The notes beneath the pieces are model-generated. The model saw nothing but the letters and a program-made list of their open reading frames with translations. It made no database searches and was not told the DNA's origin. From assembly GCA_963706835.1 (NCBI GenBank), contig CAVPOB010000012.1, positions 1 through 64,000 of the forward strand: a stretch of DNA of 64,000 bases. Reading direction: 5' to 3'. How positions within the stretch are numbered: position 1 is the first letter of the stretch; every line of letters begins with the position of its first letter. Below, in pieces: positions 18,195 to 29,499 of the stretch. A program made the position numbers and the translations under genes. The DNA is from CAVXYG01 sp963706835 (GTDB lineage: Bacteria; Actinomycetota; Actinomycetes; S36-B12; GCA-2699445).

Positions 18195-19286
18195 TCAGCG
18201 GTACAGGCGCACCGCGGGCAGGCAGTTGGGGTCGCTGAGCGAGCACTCGGTGGCGTCGCCGGTGCCGGAGAGGTAACTGGCGAAGAAGGGCCGCCACTGC
18301 CACTGCAGCACGAAGTCGTTCGGACCCGGCGCCGGGAAGGAGTCCTTCCAGCAGGCGCCCTTGACGGCGGGCTTCTTCCCGTCCCGGTAGCCGCAGATCT
18401 CCACGGCGATGACGCCGGTCATGTCGAACGTGGCGTTGTTGCCGCCGCCCTCGTTCCACGCTTGGGCCACGGGCAGCAGCACGATGTCGCCGATGATGGA
18501 GTCCAGCGCGCTCTTGACGGGGGCCGAAGTGTCGTTGCCGGGGTCGCCGGGCATCTCCGGATCCGGGATCGTGATCGGGCCGTTGTAGCCGAACCGGGTC
18601 CACCGGGCGATATCGCCGTTGGGGTTGGCGCCGCCGTCGAAGTCGACGATGCCCCAGGCGCCCGGCGGGAGCGGACCGCACGAGACGGCGTCCTTCTTGG
18701 CGTACAGCGATTGCTGGGTGAGGCCTTCATTGCCGCGGACGATGGCATCGTCGCAGACGGCGTACGGGCGAAGACCGCCGTATGCCTCGGCCCCCGAGAC
18801 CCGGGCAGTGGCGCTGGCGGACGGACTCAGGCTGTCAACCTGGAGCACCCCGCCGAAGAGCGTGGGAATGTCAGCCGTCGAGTCGACGACGACGTCGATC
18901 GCTTCGGTCCCGGCGCAGGCCACCGATACCTCAGCGCCGCTGATCGCCGCGCCGATGTCCTCACCCTGTGGCCGCTGCTGCTCGTACACTGCCGCGGCCG
19001 CGGCTGTTGCGGCAGCCGTCAGCGAGTTGGCGACCGCGTCGTCGCAGCTGGTCCCAGTGGGGTATAGCGTCTGCAACTCAACGCCGGCCGCTTGCGCACC
19101 GGCGAGAGCGGCAGCATCAACCGTGACGGACTGTTCTCGCTTGGATGCGTAGGCGATGCCGAGGTCGACGGTGAATGCGGCCATTCCGAGGAGCGTTACG
19201 GCGAGCAGTGCCACAACGATCACCACGGCACCGCCATCATCGCCGCGCACCTGATCGAGCCGGTCGCCAAGGGTTCTCTGTGCCAT
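18195..19286 (-). CDS. TadG-like pseudopilin/assembly protein
   Basis: This protein of about 363 residues has an N-terminal TadG-like segment: a short charged leader ending DDGGA, then a hydrophobic helix (VVIVVALLAVTLLGMAAFTV) and the DLGIAYASKREQSVTVDAAALAGA motif typical of TadE/TadG family members. The large C-terminal part has eight or more cysteines and is probably extracytoplasmic. The ATG at 19286 lies 5 nt after the tadE stop; a GTG at 19304 would overlap tadE. Downstream, 116 bp separate it from cpaB. Confidence 0.85.
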   Translation of the reverse strand: MAQRTLGDRLDQVRGDDGGAVVIVVALLAVTLLGMAAFTVDLGIAYASKREQSVTVDAAALAGAQAAGVELQTLYPTGTSCDDAVANSLTAAATAAAAAVYEQQRPQGEDIGAAISGAEVSVACAGTEAIDVVVDSTADIPTLFGGVLQVDSLSPSASATARVSGAEAYGGLRPYAVCDDAIVRGNEGLTQQSLYAKKDAVSCGPLPPGAWGIVDFDGGANPNGDIARWTRFGYNGPITIPDPEMPGDPGNDTSAPVKSALDSIIGDIVLLPVAQAWNEGGGNNATFDMTGVIAVEICGYRDGKKPAVKGACWKDSFPAPGPNDFVLQWQWRPFFASYLSGTGDATECSLSDPNCLPAVRLYR

Positions 19287-19291
19287 TGCCC

Positions 19292-19759
19292 TCACCACTC
19301 GCACTTGAAGACGGCTTCGGCGGTCAGGTCGAACGCCGTCGGGAAGCCGGGCACCGGCATCGGCGCCAGGAGCGAAGCAGTGTAGTCAGCCGTGACACGG
19401 AGATCCTGCTTCCCGCCGTCACCGGGGCAGGTGCCGCTGGTCACCGCGATATCGCCCAGCTGGGCGGTGGAGATGCCGATCACAGCGCTATCCCCGTCGG
19501 CGTCGCTCAGTGCCTCGATCACAAGGGGGCGAACTGCCGTCGGGTCCCCGGACGCATTTTGCCCAGTAGACTGCACGACAGCCGCTCGGGCTCCCTCACG
19601 AACCGCATGGTTCAGGGCGAGCTGTTGGCTGAGGAGCACCCCGAAGTTGATGATGCCGAAGAGCAGCAGGAACAGGACTAGCGCGATGAGCGCGAACTCG
19701 ACAGCCGCCGCGCCCCGTTCCTCACGGATCGCGCGACGAGCGCGTAGCAACCGAACCAC
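19292..19759 (-). CDS. TadE-like pseudopilin
   Basis: This is the first gene of the Tad operon. A GTG start at 19759 is chosen because GGGGGAG lies 5 nt upstream; a TTG at 19804 would add 15 residues. After a basic leader, the TadE motif (ERGAAAVEFALIALVLF) starts the membrane helix (residues about 20-42), followed by LNHAVREGARAAV. TadE-type pseudopilins are processed by the same prepilin peptidase as Flp and are needed for pilus formation. No such peptidase gene (tadV/cpaA) is in the window. A weak promoter-like TTACTCT lies near 19815-19821 upstream. Confidence 0.86.
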   Translation of the reverse strand: MVRLLRARRAIREERGAAAVEFALIALVLFLLLFGIINFGVLLSQQLALNHAVREGARAAVVQSTGQNASGDPTAVRPLVIEALSDADGDSAVIGISTAQLGDIAVTSGTCPGDGGKQDLRVTADYTASLLAPMPVPGFPTAFDLTAEAVFKCEW

Positions 19760-19940
19760 GATGGCTCCCCCCGTTGTGCCGACTCCCCAGCCGACCTTCA
19801 CCAAGCGTAACGCAGAGTAATCGCGTTTCGAAACCCTTCAAGGTGACGAGCATCACGCTTCGTGACCGCTTCTCCACCATTCGGCCGAGTCTTCCCTCGG
19901 CCGACCGGGCAATCCCGCCGTTCGCCAGCCACCATGAGGC

Positions 19941-20927
19941 ATGCCCCCATGGACTCCGGCCCCCGACCGCTACGACGCCATGCCCTACCGCAGGGTCGGC
20001 CGCAGCGGCCTGCATCTGCCCGCGATCAGCCTCGGCTTCTGGCACAACTTCGGCGCGGAGCGCGACGAGGCGGACTACCCGCGCGATGACCCTGCGGGCC
20101 TTCGACCTCGGGATCACCCACTTCGACCTGGCGAACAACTACGGCGTCCCGCCCGGCTCGGCCGAGGAGCGGCTCGGCGCGCTGCTGGCCGCCGACCTCG
20201 GCCCCTACCGCCACGAGCTGGTGCTCTCCACGAAGGCCGGCTTCCGCATGTGGCCCGGTCCGTACGGGGAGTGGGGGAGCCGAAAGTCGTTGCTGACCAG
20301 CCTGGATGCGTCTCTGCGGCGCCTGCAGGACCGACTACGTCGACATCTTCTACAGCCACCGCCCCGACCCCGACACTCCGCTGGAGGAGACGATGGGGGC
20401 GCTGGCATCCGCTGTGCATGCCGGCAAGGCGCTGTACGTCGGGGTGTCCTCCTACTCCCCGGAGCAGACCGACGCGGCGGCCTCGATCCTGGAGGGGCTC
20501 GGCGTGCCGTGCTTGATCCACCAGCCGATCTACTCGATGTTCAACCGGTGGATCGAGCAGGGACTCACCGAGGTGCTGGCACGGCACGGCATGGGTTCGA
20601 TCGCCTTCTCGCCGCTGGCCCAGGGCCTGCTCACGAACAAGTACTTCGACGGCATCCCGGCAGACTCCCGCGCCGGCTCGGACAACCCGTTCCTGCACGC
20701 CGGATCAGGTCGACCAGCGGCTGCACCAGGTCCGCGCGCTGCACGACATCGCTACGGAGCGTGGTCAAAGTCTGGCGCAGATGGCCTTGGCGTGGACACT
20801 ACGCAGTGCGACGAGTGTCATCATCGGCGCCTCGCGAGTGGAGCAGATCGAGGACAACGTGGCCGCGGTGGACAATCTGCACTTCAGCGACGACGAACTG
20901 TGGCGGATCGGAGAGATCCTGGGCTGA
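19941..20927 (+). CDS. Aldo/keto reductase, YghZ (L-glyceraldehyde-3-phosphate reductase) type, frameshifted
   Basis: The product starts PAPDRYDAMPYRRVGRSGL, as in YghZ-like aldo/keto reductases. The active-site region FDLANNYGVPPGSAEERLG contains Asp and catalytic Tyr, Lys follows in LSTKAGFRM, and His in DYVDIFYSHRPDPDTPLEET. The NADPH-binding C-terminal part is SVIIGASRVEQIEDN, and the TGA is at 20925-20927. At least three indels (near 20087, 20330 and 20700) break the frame, so no single open frame covers it. Related enzymes reduce L-glyceraldehyde 3-phosphate and methylglyoxal; substrate here is inferred. It lies between the Tad island and argC. Confidence 0.87.
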
Positions 20928-21098
20928 GCTGCGCCGATCCGTCCGTAGGTGCCGAGGCGTGAGCCGACTGGGCCAGCCATCGAGCGGCTGCAGGGCCGTT
21001 CGTTCCCGGCCTGATCGACGCGCGCGTACGTTTCCGCTCCTCGATGATCGGCCGGGGACGCCCCCCGTTCGACGTACGAGATGGTGTCGGTCCGCCGC

Positions 21099-21133
21099 GA
21101 ATCCGCGCCCTTGCATATGCGTATACTCCTCGC
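21099..21133 (+). promoter_or_regulatory. Candidate argC promoter and ArgR box
   Basis: TATACT at 21122-21127 ends 6 bp before the argC ATG, so the transcript would be leaderless. The overlapping TTGCATATGCGTATAC (21111-21126) is an AT-rich imperfect palindrome in an otherwise GC-rich region. It resembles the TTGCATA half-sites reported for actinobacterial ARG boxes. ArgR encoded at 25501 could bind here and block transcription when arginine is plentiful. No good -35 element was seen. Confidence 0.55.
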
Positions 21134-22185
21134 ATGGGTGGAGGGTCGGTTGCGGTCGCCGTCGCGGGTGCGAGCGGATACGCCGGGCGGCGAGTTGCTG
21201 CGCTTGCTGGCTCGCCACCCGGAGCTGGACGTCGTTGCGGCTGCCGCTGGCGGCAGGGCTGGGCAGCCGGTCGCGGCGGTCCACCCGCAATTCGTCGGGA
21301 CCGGAACTCGCCGACCTCCACCTCGTGGCCGCGTCGCCGGCCACGCTGCAGGCCGACGTGGTGTTCCTCGCCCTGCCGCACGGACAGTCCGCCGACCTGG
21401 CCCGCACGCTCCCGGAGCAGACGGTCATCGTGGATCTCGGCGCCGACCACCGGCTCGACCACGCCGAAGACTGGGAGGCCTACTACGGCGGCGAGCACGC
21501 CGGGACCTGGCCGTACGGCATGCCGGAGCTGCCGGGCACGCCGGCCGAAGCTGGCCGGCGCCACCCGGATCGCCAACCCGGGCTGCTACCCGACCGCGAT
21601 CATCCTCGCGCTGGCGCCGTTGCTCGCGGCCGGACTCATCAGCGCCGACTGACATCGTCGTGGTCGCCGCCTCTGGCACCAGCGGCGCCGGCCGCAAGCC
21701 CACCGACTCCCTGCTCGGCTCGCGAGGTCATGTCGTCGATGTCGGCCTACAAGGCCGGCGGTGTCCATCAGCACACCCCGGAGATCGAGCAAGGTCTGCG
21801 CGCCGCGGCTGGCGCCGAGGTGTCCGTGCTGTTCACGCCCACGCTGGCGCCGATGCCGCGCGGGATCCTCGCCACCTGCACCGCTCGCGCCGAACCGGGC
21901 ATCAACCTCGACGCCGTCGAGGAGGCGCTGCACGCCGCCTACGACGCCGAGCCGTTCGTGCAGTGTGCTGCCCGCGGGGCACGTGGCCCGCGCACCGGCG
22001 CGGTGCTCGGCAGCAACAGCGTCCACCTCGCCGCCGCGCACGATGCCAGGACCGGTCGCGTGACCGTGGTCAGCGCCATCGACAATCTCATCAAGGGGGC
22101 AGCCGGCCAGGCGGTGCAGAACGCCAACATCGCGCTCGGCCTGCCCGAGACGACGGGACTGCCGGTGATCGGGGTGGCGCCGTGA
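21134..22185 (+). CDS. argC: N-acetyl-gamma-glutamyl-phosphate reductase, frameshifted
   Basis: ArgC catalyses the NADPH-dependent reduction of N-acetylglutamyl phosphate, the third step of arginine synthesis. The ATG at 21134 gives MGGGSVAVAVAGASGYAG, the Rossmann nucleotide-binding start. LALPHGQSADLA, the VDLGADHRL segment, the catalytic Cys (NPGCYPTAIILALAPLL) and the end of the protein (AVQNANIALGLPETTGLPVI) all follow, in more than one frame. Indels occur near 21185, 21300, 21545 and 21650, among other places. The TGA at 22183-22185 overlaps the argJ GTG. Confidence 0.92.
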
Positions 22186-23375
22186 GCATCAGAGGTACGG
22201 GACAGCGACGGCGTCACCGCGGCGGCGGGATTCCGGGCCGCAGGTGTCGCCGCCGGGCTGAAGTCCTCCGGCGCTCCCGATGTGGCGCTCGTGGTCAACG
22301 ACGGCCCGCAGCACACCGCCGCGGCGTCTTCACCGCCAACCGCGTCAAGGCCGCGCCGGTGCTGTGGACCCAGCAGTGCCTGACCACGGGGGAACTGGCC
22401 GCCGTGGTCCTGAACTCCGGCGGCGCCAACGCCTGCACCGGTCCGGACGGCTTCGCCGACACCCACCACACCGCCGAGCATGTCGCCGGACTCCTCGGCG
22501 TCGGGCCGATCGAAGTCGCCGTCTGCTCCACCGGGCTGATCGGCGTCCGACTGCCGATGGACCGCCTGCTGCCCGGCGTCGCGACGCGGCCGTGGCGGCT
22601 CTGCGCGACCGACGGCGGCGCCGACTGCCGCCCTCGCCATCATGACCACCGACAGCGTCCCCAAGACCGCCCACGCGCAGCGCCGACGGCGTGACCGTCG
22701 GCGGCATGGCCAAGGGCGCCGGCATGCTCGCCCCGGGTATGGCCACCATGCTCAGCGTCATCACCACCGACGCCGATGGTGGACGCCGCGACCGCCGAGC
22801 GCCGTCCTGCGCGAGGCCGTCGCGCTGAGCTTCGACCGGATCGACTCCGACGGCTGCATGTCCACCAACGACACCGTCATCCTGCATGGCCTCCGGCGCC
22901 AGCGGCATCGCAGCCGACCGCAGGCGCGACCTGCAGGCCCTGGTCACCGCGGTCGCCACCGACCTGGCCACCGCAACTCATCGGCGACGCCGAGGGCGCC
23001 AGCAAGGACATCCTGATCCGCGTCGCCGACGCCGCCACCGTGACGCCGACGCCCATGACCGCCGCCCGCGCCGTGGCCCGCAGCAACCTGTTCAAGACCG
23101 CCATGCACGGCGAGGACCCGAACTGGGGTCGCGTGCTCGCCGCGATCGGCACCACCGATGCCGCGTTCGAGCCCGACGCGGTTGACGTCGCGATCAACGG
23201 GGTCTGGGTCTGTCGCGACGGGATGCGCCGGCGAGGACCGCGACCTGGTCGACCATGGCCGAGCGCCAGGTCGACCATCGACATCGACCTGCACAGCGGC
23301 GAGGCGTCCGGGTGGATCTCGACCAACGACCTGACCGCGGACTACGTCCACGAGAACTCGGCCTATTCGACATGA
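22182..23375 (+). CDS. argJ: Bifunctional glutamate N-acetyltransferase / amino-acid acetyltransferase, frameshifted
   Basis: ArgJ makes N-acetylglutamate and recycles the acetyl group from acetylornithine, giving the cyclic pathway. The GTG at 22182 overlaps the argC stop. Recognisable segments are VFTANRVKAAPVLWTQQCL, AVVLNSGGANACTGPDGF, the autocatalytic cleavage region (GGMAKGAGMLAPGMATML, Thr nucleophile), SNLFKTAMHGEDPNWGRVL and the C-terminal TNDLTADYVHENSAYST. These occupy three frames, with indels near 22200, 22320, 22580, 22780 and 22980. The stop overlaps argB (ATGA). Confidence 0.92.
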
Positions 23376-24285
23376 GCATCCTGCGCACGCATCGATCACG
23401 GCACCGCACTGGCCAACGCCGCCATCCTGGCCGAGGCCCTGCCCTGGCTGAAGCGCTTCCACGGCGCCACGGTCGTGGTGAAGTACGGCGGCAACGCGAT
23501 GGTGGACGAGCAGCTGAAGCGGTCATTCGCCTCCGACATCGTGTTCCTGCGGCTGGCCGGGCTGCGGCCGGTGGTCGTGCACGGCGGCGGCCCGCAGATC
23601 ACGCTCGATGCTGCAGCGGCTCGACGTCTACCACGAATGGCGCAGCGGCTACCGGGTCACGACACCGGAGGCGATGGACGTCGTGCGCATGGTGCTCACC
23701 GGCCAGGTCCAGCGCGAGATCGTCGGACTCATCAACGAGCACGGGCCATACGCCGTCGGAATCTCCGGCGAGGATGCCCACCTGTTCACGGCGCGCAAGC
23801 GGCTCGCCGCAGGTCGACGGGGAAGCCATCGACATCGGACTGGTCGGCGACATCGCCGAGGTCCGCCCCGACTTCGTCACGAACCTGCTCGACGATCACC
23901 TGATCCCGGTGATCTCCTCGATCGGCCTCGGCAATGGCGGGGAGATCTACAACGTCAACGCCGACGCCGCCGCAGCGGCGCTGGCGGCTGCCCTGCCGCG
24001 CCGAGAAGCTGGTCATGCTCACCGACGTCGAGGGCTTGTACGCCAACTGGCCCGCCTCCGACGAGGTCATCCGCACCATCAGCGCCCGCGAACTGGCCGG
24101 GCTGCTGCCCACGCTGGCCTCCGGCATGGTGCCGAAGATGCAGGCCTGCCTGGACGCGGTGACTGCAGGAGTCCCCCGGGCGCACGTCATCGACGGGCGG
24201 CTGCCCCACTCGCTGCTGCTGGAGGTCTTCACCGACGATCGGTGTCGGCACGATGGTGCTGCCCGACGGGGCGGTGGACGCATGA
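23372..24285 (+). CDS. argB: Acetylglutamate kinase, frameshifted
   Basis: ArgB phosphorylates N-acetylglutamate and is the usual point of arginine feedback control. The ATG at 23372 overlaps the argJ stop by 4 nt. The substrate loops VVVKYGGNAMVDEQLKRSFA and PVVVHGGGPQI are clear, as are VVRMVLTGQVQREIVGLIN, NVNADAAAAALAAALP, VMLTDVEGLY and MVPKMQACLDAVTAGVPRAH. Frame changes occur near 23395, 23610, 23810, 24000 and 24238. An extra C near 24238 precedes the end (GVGTMVLPDGAVDA). The TGA overlaps the argD ATG. Confidence 0.92.
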
Positions 24286-25504
24286 CCGGCCCCGGCACTG
24301 CGGCCGCCCGGCAGCGCTGGGACGCCGTCATGATGCGCAACTACGGCACGCCGCCGCTCGCGCTGTCGCACGGATCGGGCGTGACGGTGACCGACGCCGA
24401 CGGCAACGAGTACCTCGACCTCATCGCCGGCATCGCCACGTCCAGCCTCGGTCACGCCCACCCGGCGATCGCGGCAGCGGTGGCCGAGCAGTCCCAGCGA
24501 CTGGTCCACACTTCCAACCTGTTCATCCACGAGCCGGGGCTGGCACTGGCCGAACGGCTCCTGGACCTGCTCGGCCACCCCGGCCGGGTGTTCTTCTGCC
24601 AGGACGGCGCCACCGCCAACGAGGCGGCCCTGAAGATGGCGCGCCGCCACGGTCACGCCGCCGACCCCGCGCGGGTGGAGATCGTCGCCGCGGAGGGCTC
24701 CTTCCACGGCCGCACCATGGGCGCCCTCTCCGTGACCGGCAACCCCGCCAAGCGCGACCCGTTCCAGCCGCTGCCCGGACCCGTGACCTTCGTGCCGTAC
24801 GGCGACGCCGAGGCGCTGCCGTCAGGCGGTCACCGACCGCACCGCCGCAGTCATCCTGGAACCCGTGCTCGGCGAGGGCGGCGTCGTCGTGCCGCCGGAC
24901 GGGCTACCTCGCAGCCGCGCGCGGAGGCCTGCGACCGCGCCGGTGCACTGCTCATCGTGGACGAGGTCCAGTCCGGCATCGGGCGCACCGGGGCCTGGTT
25001 CGCCAGCCTCGCCGCAGGGCGTGGTGCCGGACATCCTGACCCTGGCCAAGGGGGTGGCCGGCGGGATGCCGCTCGGCGTGACCATCGGACTCGGGCACCG
25101 CGGCGGAGCTGTTCGGCCCCGGCGACCACGGTTCCACGTTCGGCGGCAACCCGGTGTCCGTGCGCCGCGGCGCTGGCGGTGCTCGACACCATCGAGAAGC
25201 CGACGGATCTGCTCGGCCACGTCGCCGCGACCGGCGAAGCCTGGGCGGCGTCCGTTCGACGCGATCGACCATCCGATGCTCCTCGGCCACCGCGGCATCG
25301 GGCTGTGGCGGGCGCTGGAGCTGGCCGCGACCGGTCGCCGGCGCCACGCGAAGCCGCCGCCCGCGGGCACGGCTTCCTCGTCAACGCGGTCCGGCCCGAC
25401 ACCATCCGCCTGGCCCCACCGCTGATCCTGACCCGGGACGAGGCGCTGCGCTTCCCCGACGCCCTGCCGGACATCTGCTCGACGAGGCCGGGGAGGCGGC
25501 ATGA
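24282..25504 (+). CDS. argD: Acetylornithine aminotransferase, frameshifted
   Basis: ArgD is the PLP-dependent aminotransferase of the fourth arginine step. The ATG at 24282 overlaps the argB stop. The first 180 residues are intact (YLDLIAGIATSSLGHAHPAI, CQDGATANEAALKMARRHG, SFHGRTMGALSVTGNPAKR). After about 24825 the frame shifts several times, but AAVILEPVLGEGGVVVPP, LIVDEVQSGIGRTGAWFA (PLP-binding Asp), LTLAKGVAGGMPLG (PLP Lys) and TIRLAPPLILTRDEALRF are all present. The TGA overlaps the argR ATG, so there is no room for argF, which normally sits here. Confidence 0.92.
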
Positions 25505-26015
25505 CCGTGCCGAAGACCAAGAACGCCCGCCGCGCGCGCATCATCGAGTTGATCCTCACCCGGCCGGTCCGCTCCCAGTCGGAACTGCGCGATCTGCTGC
25601 TCGACGACGGCATCGACGTCACCCAGGCCACCCTGTCGCGGGATCTCGACGAACTCGGCGCGGCAAAGGTCCCCTACAGCGGGGGCGGCAACGTCTACGC
25701 CGTGCCCGGGGAGGGCGGGGACACCTCGCTGCAGACCCCCGACGAGGAGACGGTCAGCGGGCGCCCGGCTGGCTCGGATCGGGGCGGACCTGGTCGTCTC
25801 GGTGGACCACTCCGGCGAACCTCGTCGTGGTGCGCACGCCCACCGGGGGGGCGCAGTACCTCGCCAGCCACATCGACCACACCGTCCTGCCGGGCGTCAT
25901 CGGCACCGTGGCCGGGGACGACACGGTGCTGCTGGTCACCAGGTCGCCCGATGGGGGACTCGAAGTGGCGGAGCGGCTGCTCGAACTCATCAACGGCCGG
26001 GCGCGCCTCGCCTAG
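25501..26015 (+). CDS. argR: Arginine repressor, frameshifted
   Basis: ArgR is a hexameric arginine-dependent repressor of the arg genes. The ATG at 25501 overlaps the argD stop. The N-terminal winged helix is intact (RRARIIELILTRPVRSQSEL, then DVTQATLSRDLDELGAAKV). The C-terminal arginine-binding domain (NLVVVRTPTGGAQYLASHID, VIGTVAGDDTVLLVT) ends at TAG 26015. Two indels near 25770 and 25810 lie in the linker. Its place inside the operon it probably controls suggests autoregulation through the candidate box before argC. Confidence 0.93.
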
Positions 26016-26056
26016 GCCACCGGAATCACCCAACAACGAATCGAGAAAGGTACACC

Positions 26057-27256
<1,200 letters not shown>

Positions 27257-27264
<8 letters not shown>

Positions 27265-28699
27265 CACGGAGGCCATGTCGCTGTACGGCGGGCGGTTCGA
27301 ACAGCCGCCCGGCGCGGCGATGGCGGCGCTGAGCGTGTCGACGCACTTCGACTGGGCGTTGGCGCCGTACGACATCGCGCAGTCGCGGGCCCACGCCCGG
27401 GTGCTGCACCGCGCCGGCCTGCTCACCGATGATGAGGCCGACCGGATGCAGGCCGGACTGGTGGGCATCGCCGAGGAGGTGGCCCGGGGCGACTTCCGGC
27501 CCGCACCGACGGACGAGGACGTCCACACCGCGCTGGAGCGGCGACTGCTGGAGGTGCTGGGGCCGGAACTGGGCGGGAAGTTGCGCGCCGGTCGCAGCCG
27601 CAACGACCAGGTCGCCACCGATTTCCGGCTCTACCTGCGCGACCACGCCCGGCTGCTGGCCCTGCTCACCCTGGACCTCGTCGAGGCGCTGCGCGAGCAG
27701 GCGGAGCGCCACGCCGACGACCCGGCGCCGGGATTCACGCACCTGCAGCGCGCCCAGCCGGTGTCGTTCGGGCACGAGCTGGGCAAGCACGTCGCGGCGC
27801 TGCTGCGCGACGTGGAGCGCTTCCGGGACTGGGACCGGCGGGCGGCCCTGTCGCCGATGGGTGCCGGCGCACTGTCAGGCTCGTCGCTGCCGCTGGACCC
27901 GGAGGCAGTGGCGGCCGAGCTGGGGTTCGACGGCGTGCTGGCGAACTCCATCGACGCGGTCAGCGACCGCGACTTCGTCGCCGAGTTCCTGTTCGTGACC
28001 GCCATGCTCGGCGTGCACCTGTCCCGATTGGGGGAGGAGATCTGTCTGTGGGCGTCCAAGGAGTTCGCCTGGGCGCAACTGGATGACGAGTTCTCCACCG
28101 GGTCGACGATCATGCCGCAGAAGAAGAACCCGGACAGCGCCGAACTGGCGCGCGGCAAGTCCGGCCGGCTGATCGGCAACCTGGTGTCGGTGCTGACCGC
28201 GCTCAAGGGGCTGCCGTTCGCCTACAACCGGGACCTGCAGGAGGACAAGGAGCCGGCCATGGACTCCGTCGCCACCCTGCAGCTGGTGCTGCCGGCGATG
28301 GCGGGCACCGTCGCGACGCTGCGGTTCGACACCGACCGGATGGCCGCTGCCGCCCCGGAGGGGTTCGCGCTGGCCACCGAGATCGCCGACTGGCTGGTCC
28401 GGGCCGGCGTGCCCTTCCGAGAGGCGCACGAGGCGGCCGGGGCGTGCGTGCGGATGGCAGAGGAGGCCGACTGCGAGCTGGCGGACTTGTCGGACGAGCA
28501 GTTCGCCCTGGCCCACCCGGCGCTGACAACGGACGTGCGCGAGGTGCTCGATGTGCATCGCGCGATCGCTGCTCGAACGACACCGAACGGCACGGCGCCC
28601 CGGCGGGTGCGCGAGCAACTCGCCGCCGCGGGCGAGCGGGTGCACGACGCCCGCGCCTGGGCCCGCCGCAACCCGGTGGCGCAGGCCGGGGTGCGCTGA
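27257..28699 (+). CDS. argH: Argininosuccinate lyase
   Basis: ArgH splits argininosuccinate into arginine and fumarate, the last step of the pathway. The 480-residue frame is intact. The GTG at 27257 overlaps the argG stop; an ATG at 27275 (MSLYGGRFEQ) is the alternative, with GGAGG very close to it. Fumarase/aspartase superfamily signatures are present: LRAGRSRNDQVATDFRLYLR, the TH pair in PGFTHLQRAQPVSFGHEL, and the catalytic serine loop GSTIMPQKKNPDSAE. This is the first arg gene free of indels. Confidence 0.96.
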
Positions 28700-28799
28700 A
28701 TCACGCAGGTAGGGGCAGTTCGACGGTGACATCACGCGCGCATCGGCGGGACAATGGGTGGTGCGGCCAGTTGCGCCGCGCAGGTAGGAAGGAATCGCT

Positions 28800-29453
28800 G
28801 TGAGCACGAGTCATCCGTCAGAAGAGCCGCTGCCCGAGCAGGACCTGGACGCTCAGGCCGACGTTCGGGCTGCGGACGCCGCGCCGGATGGCGCGCAGAC
28901 CGGCCAGCCCGCGAACCAGCAGTCGCCCGAGTCGCCGATCGGTGACGCGGCGGAGTCCACGACACCCTCCCCGCAGCAGGACGACCACGCTGCTGCGCCG
29001 CCTCCCCCGCCCCCGCCCCCGGGCAACGCCACTTCCGGCCTCGGGGCGGTGCCTCCCCCCGTGATGGGCCCGGGGCCCGGGTTCACTGCGGCCCCCCAGC
29101 AGCCACAGGTCGGCGTGCGCTACGACGTGCCGCAGGACCAGAAGAACCTGGCGCTGATCTCCACCCTGGGCATGCTGATCGCGGGATTCCTCTCGCCGCT
29201 GATCGTCTATGTGCTGACCAACGGGGACCCGGCCAAGCGGTTCGCCAACGATCACGCCAAGGAGGGCCTCAACTTCTCGATCGTGTTCTTCGTCGGCATG
29301 ATCGTGTCGGGCCTGCTGGTCCTGGTCCTGGTCGGGGTCCTGCTGATCCCACTGCTGATGATCTGGGGAATCTGGGTCATCATCGCCGGGGCGATCCAGG
29401 CGAGCAACGGCGAGGCTCCCCACTACCCGCTGGTGCCGAAGATCCTGAAGTAG
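28800..29453 (+). CDS. DUF4870 domain membrane protein with Pro-rich N-terminus
   Basis: This is a 217-residue protein of unknown role. The GTG at 28800 follows GGAAGGAA at a good distance. Residues 1-105 are disordered, acidic then proline-rich with a run of nine prolines (PPPPPPPPP). Residues 115-215 carry the DUF4870/Tic20-like pattern: a helix (LALISTLGMLIAGFLSPLIV), the FANDHAKEGLNFSI segment, a second helix (VFFVGMIVSGLLVLVLVGVL) and a third (LLMIWGIWVIIAGAIQA). It sits between argH and tyrS and has its own GACAAT-type -10 near 28750. Confidence 0.85.
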   Translation: MSTSHPSEEPLPEQDLDAQADVRAADAAPDGAQTGQPANQQSPESPIGDAAESTTPSPQQDDHAAAPPPPPPPPGNATSGLGAVPPPVMGPGPGFTAAPQQPQVGVRYDVPQDQKNLALISTLGMLIAGFLSPLIVYVLTNGDPAKRFANDHAKEGLNFSIVFFVGMIVSGLLVLVLVGVLLIPLLMIWGIWVIIAGAIQASNGEAPHYPLVPKILK

Positions 29454-29499
29454 CCGTCCATCGCTGAGCTGCGCGTGATCATGCGGGAAGATGGGAGTC

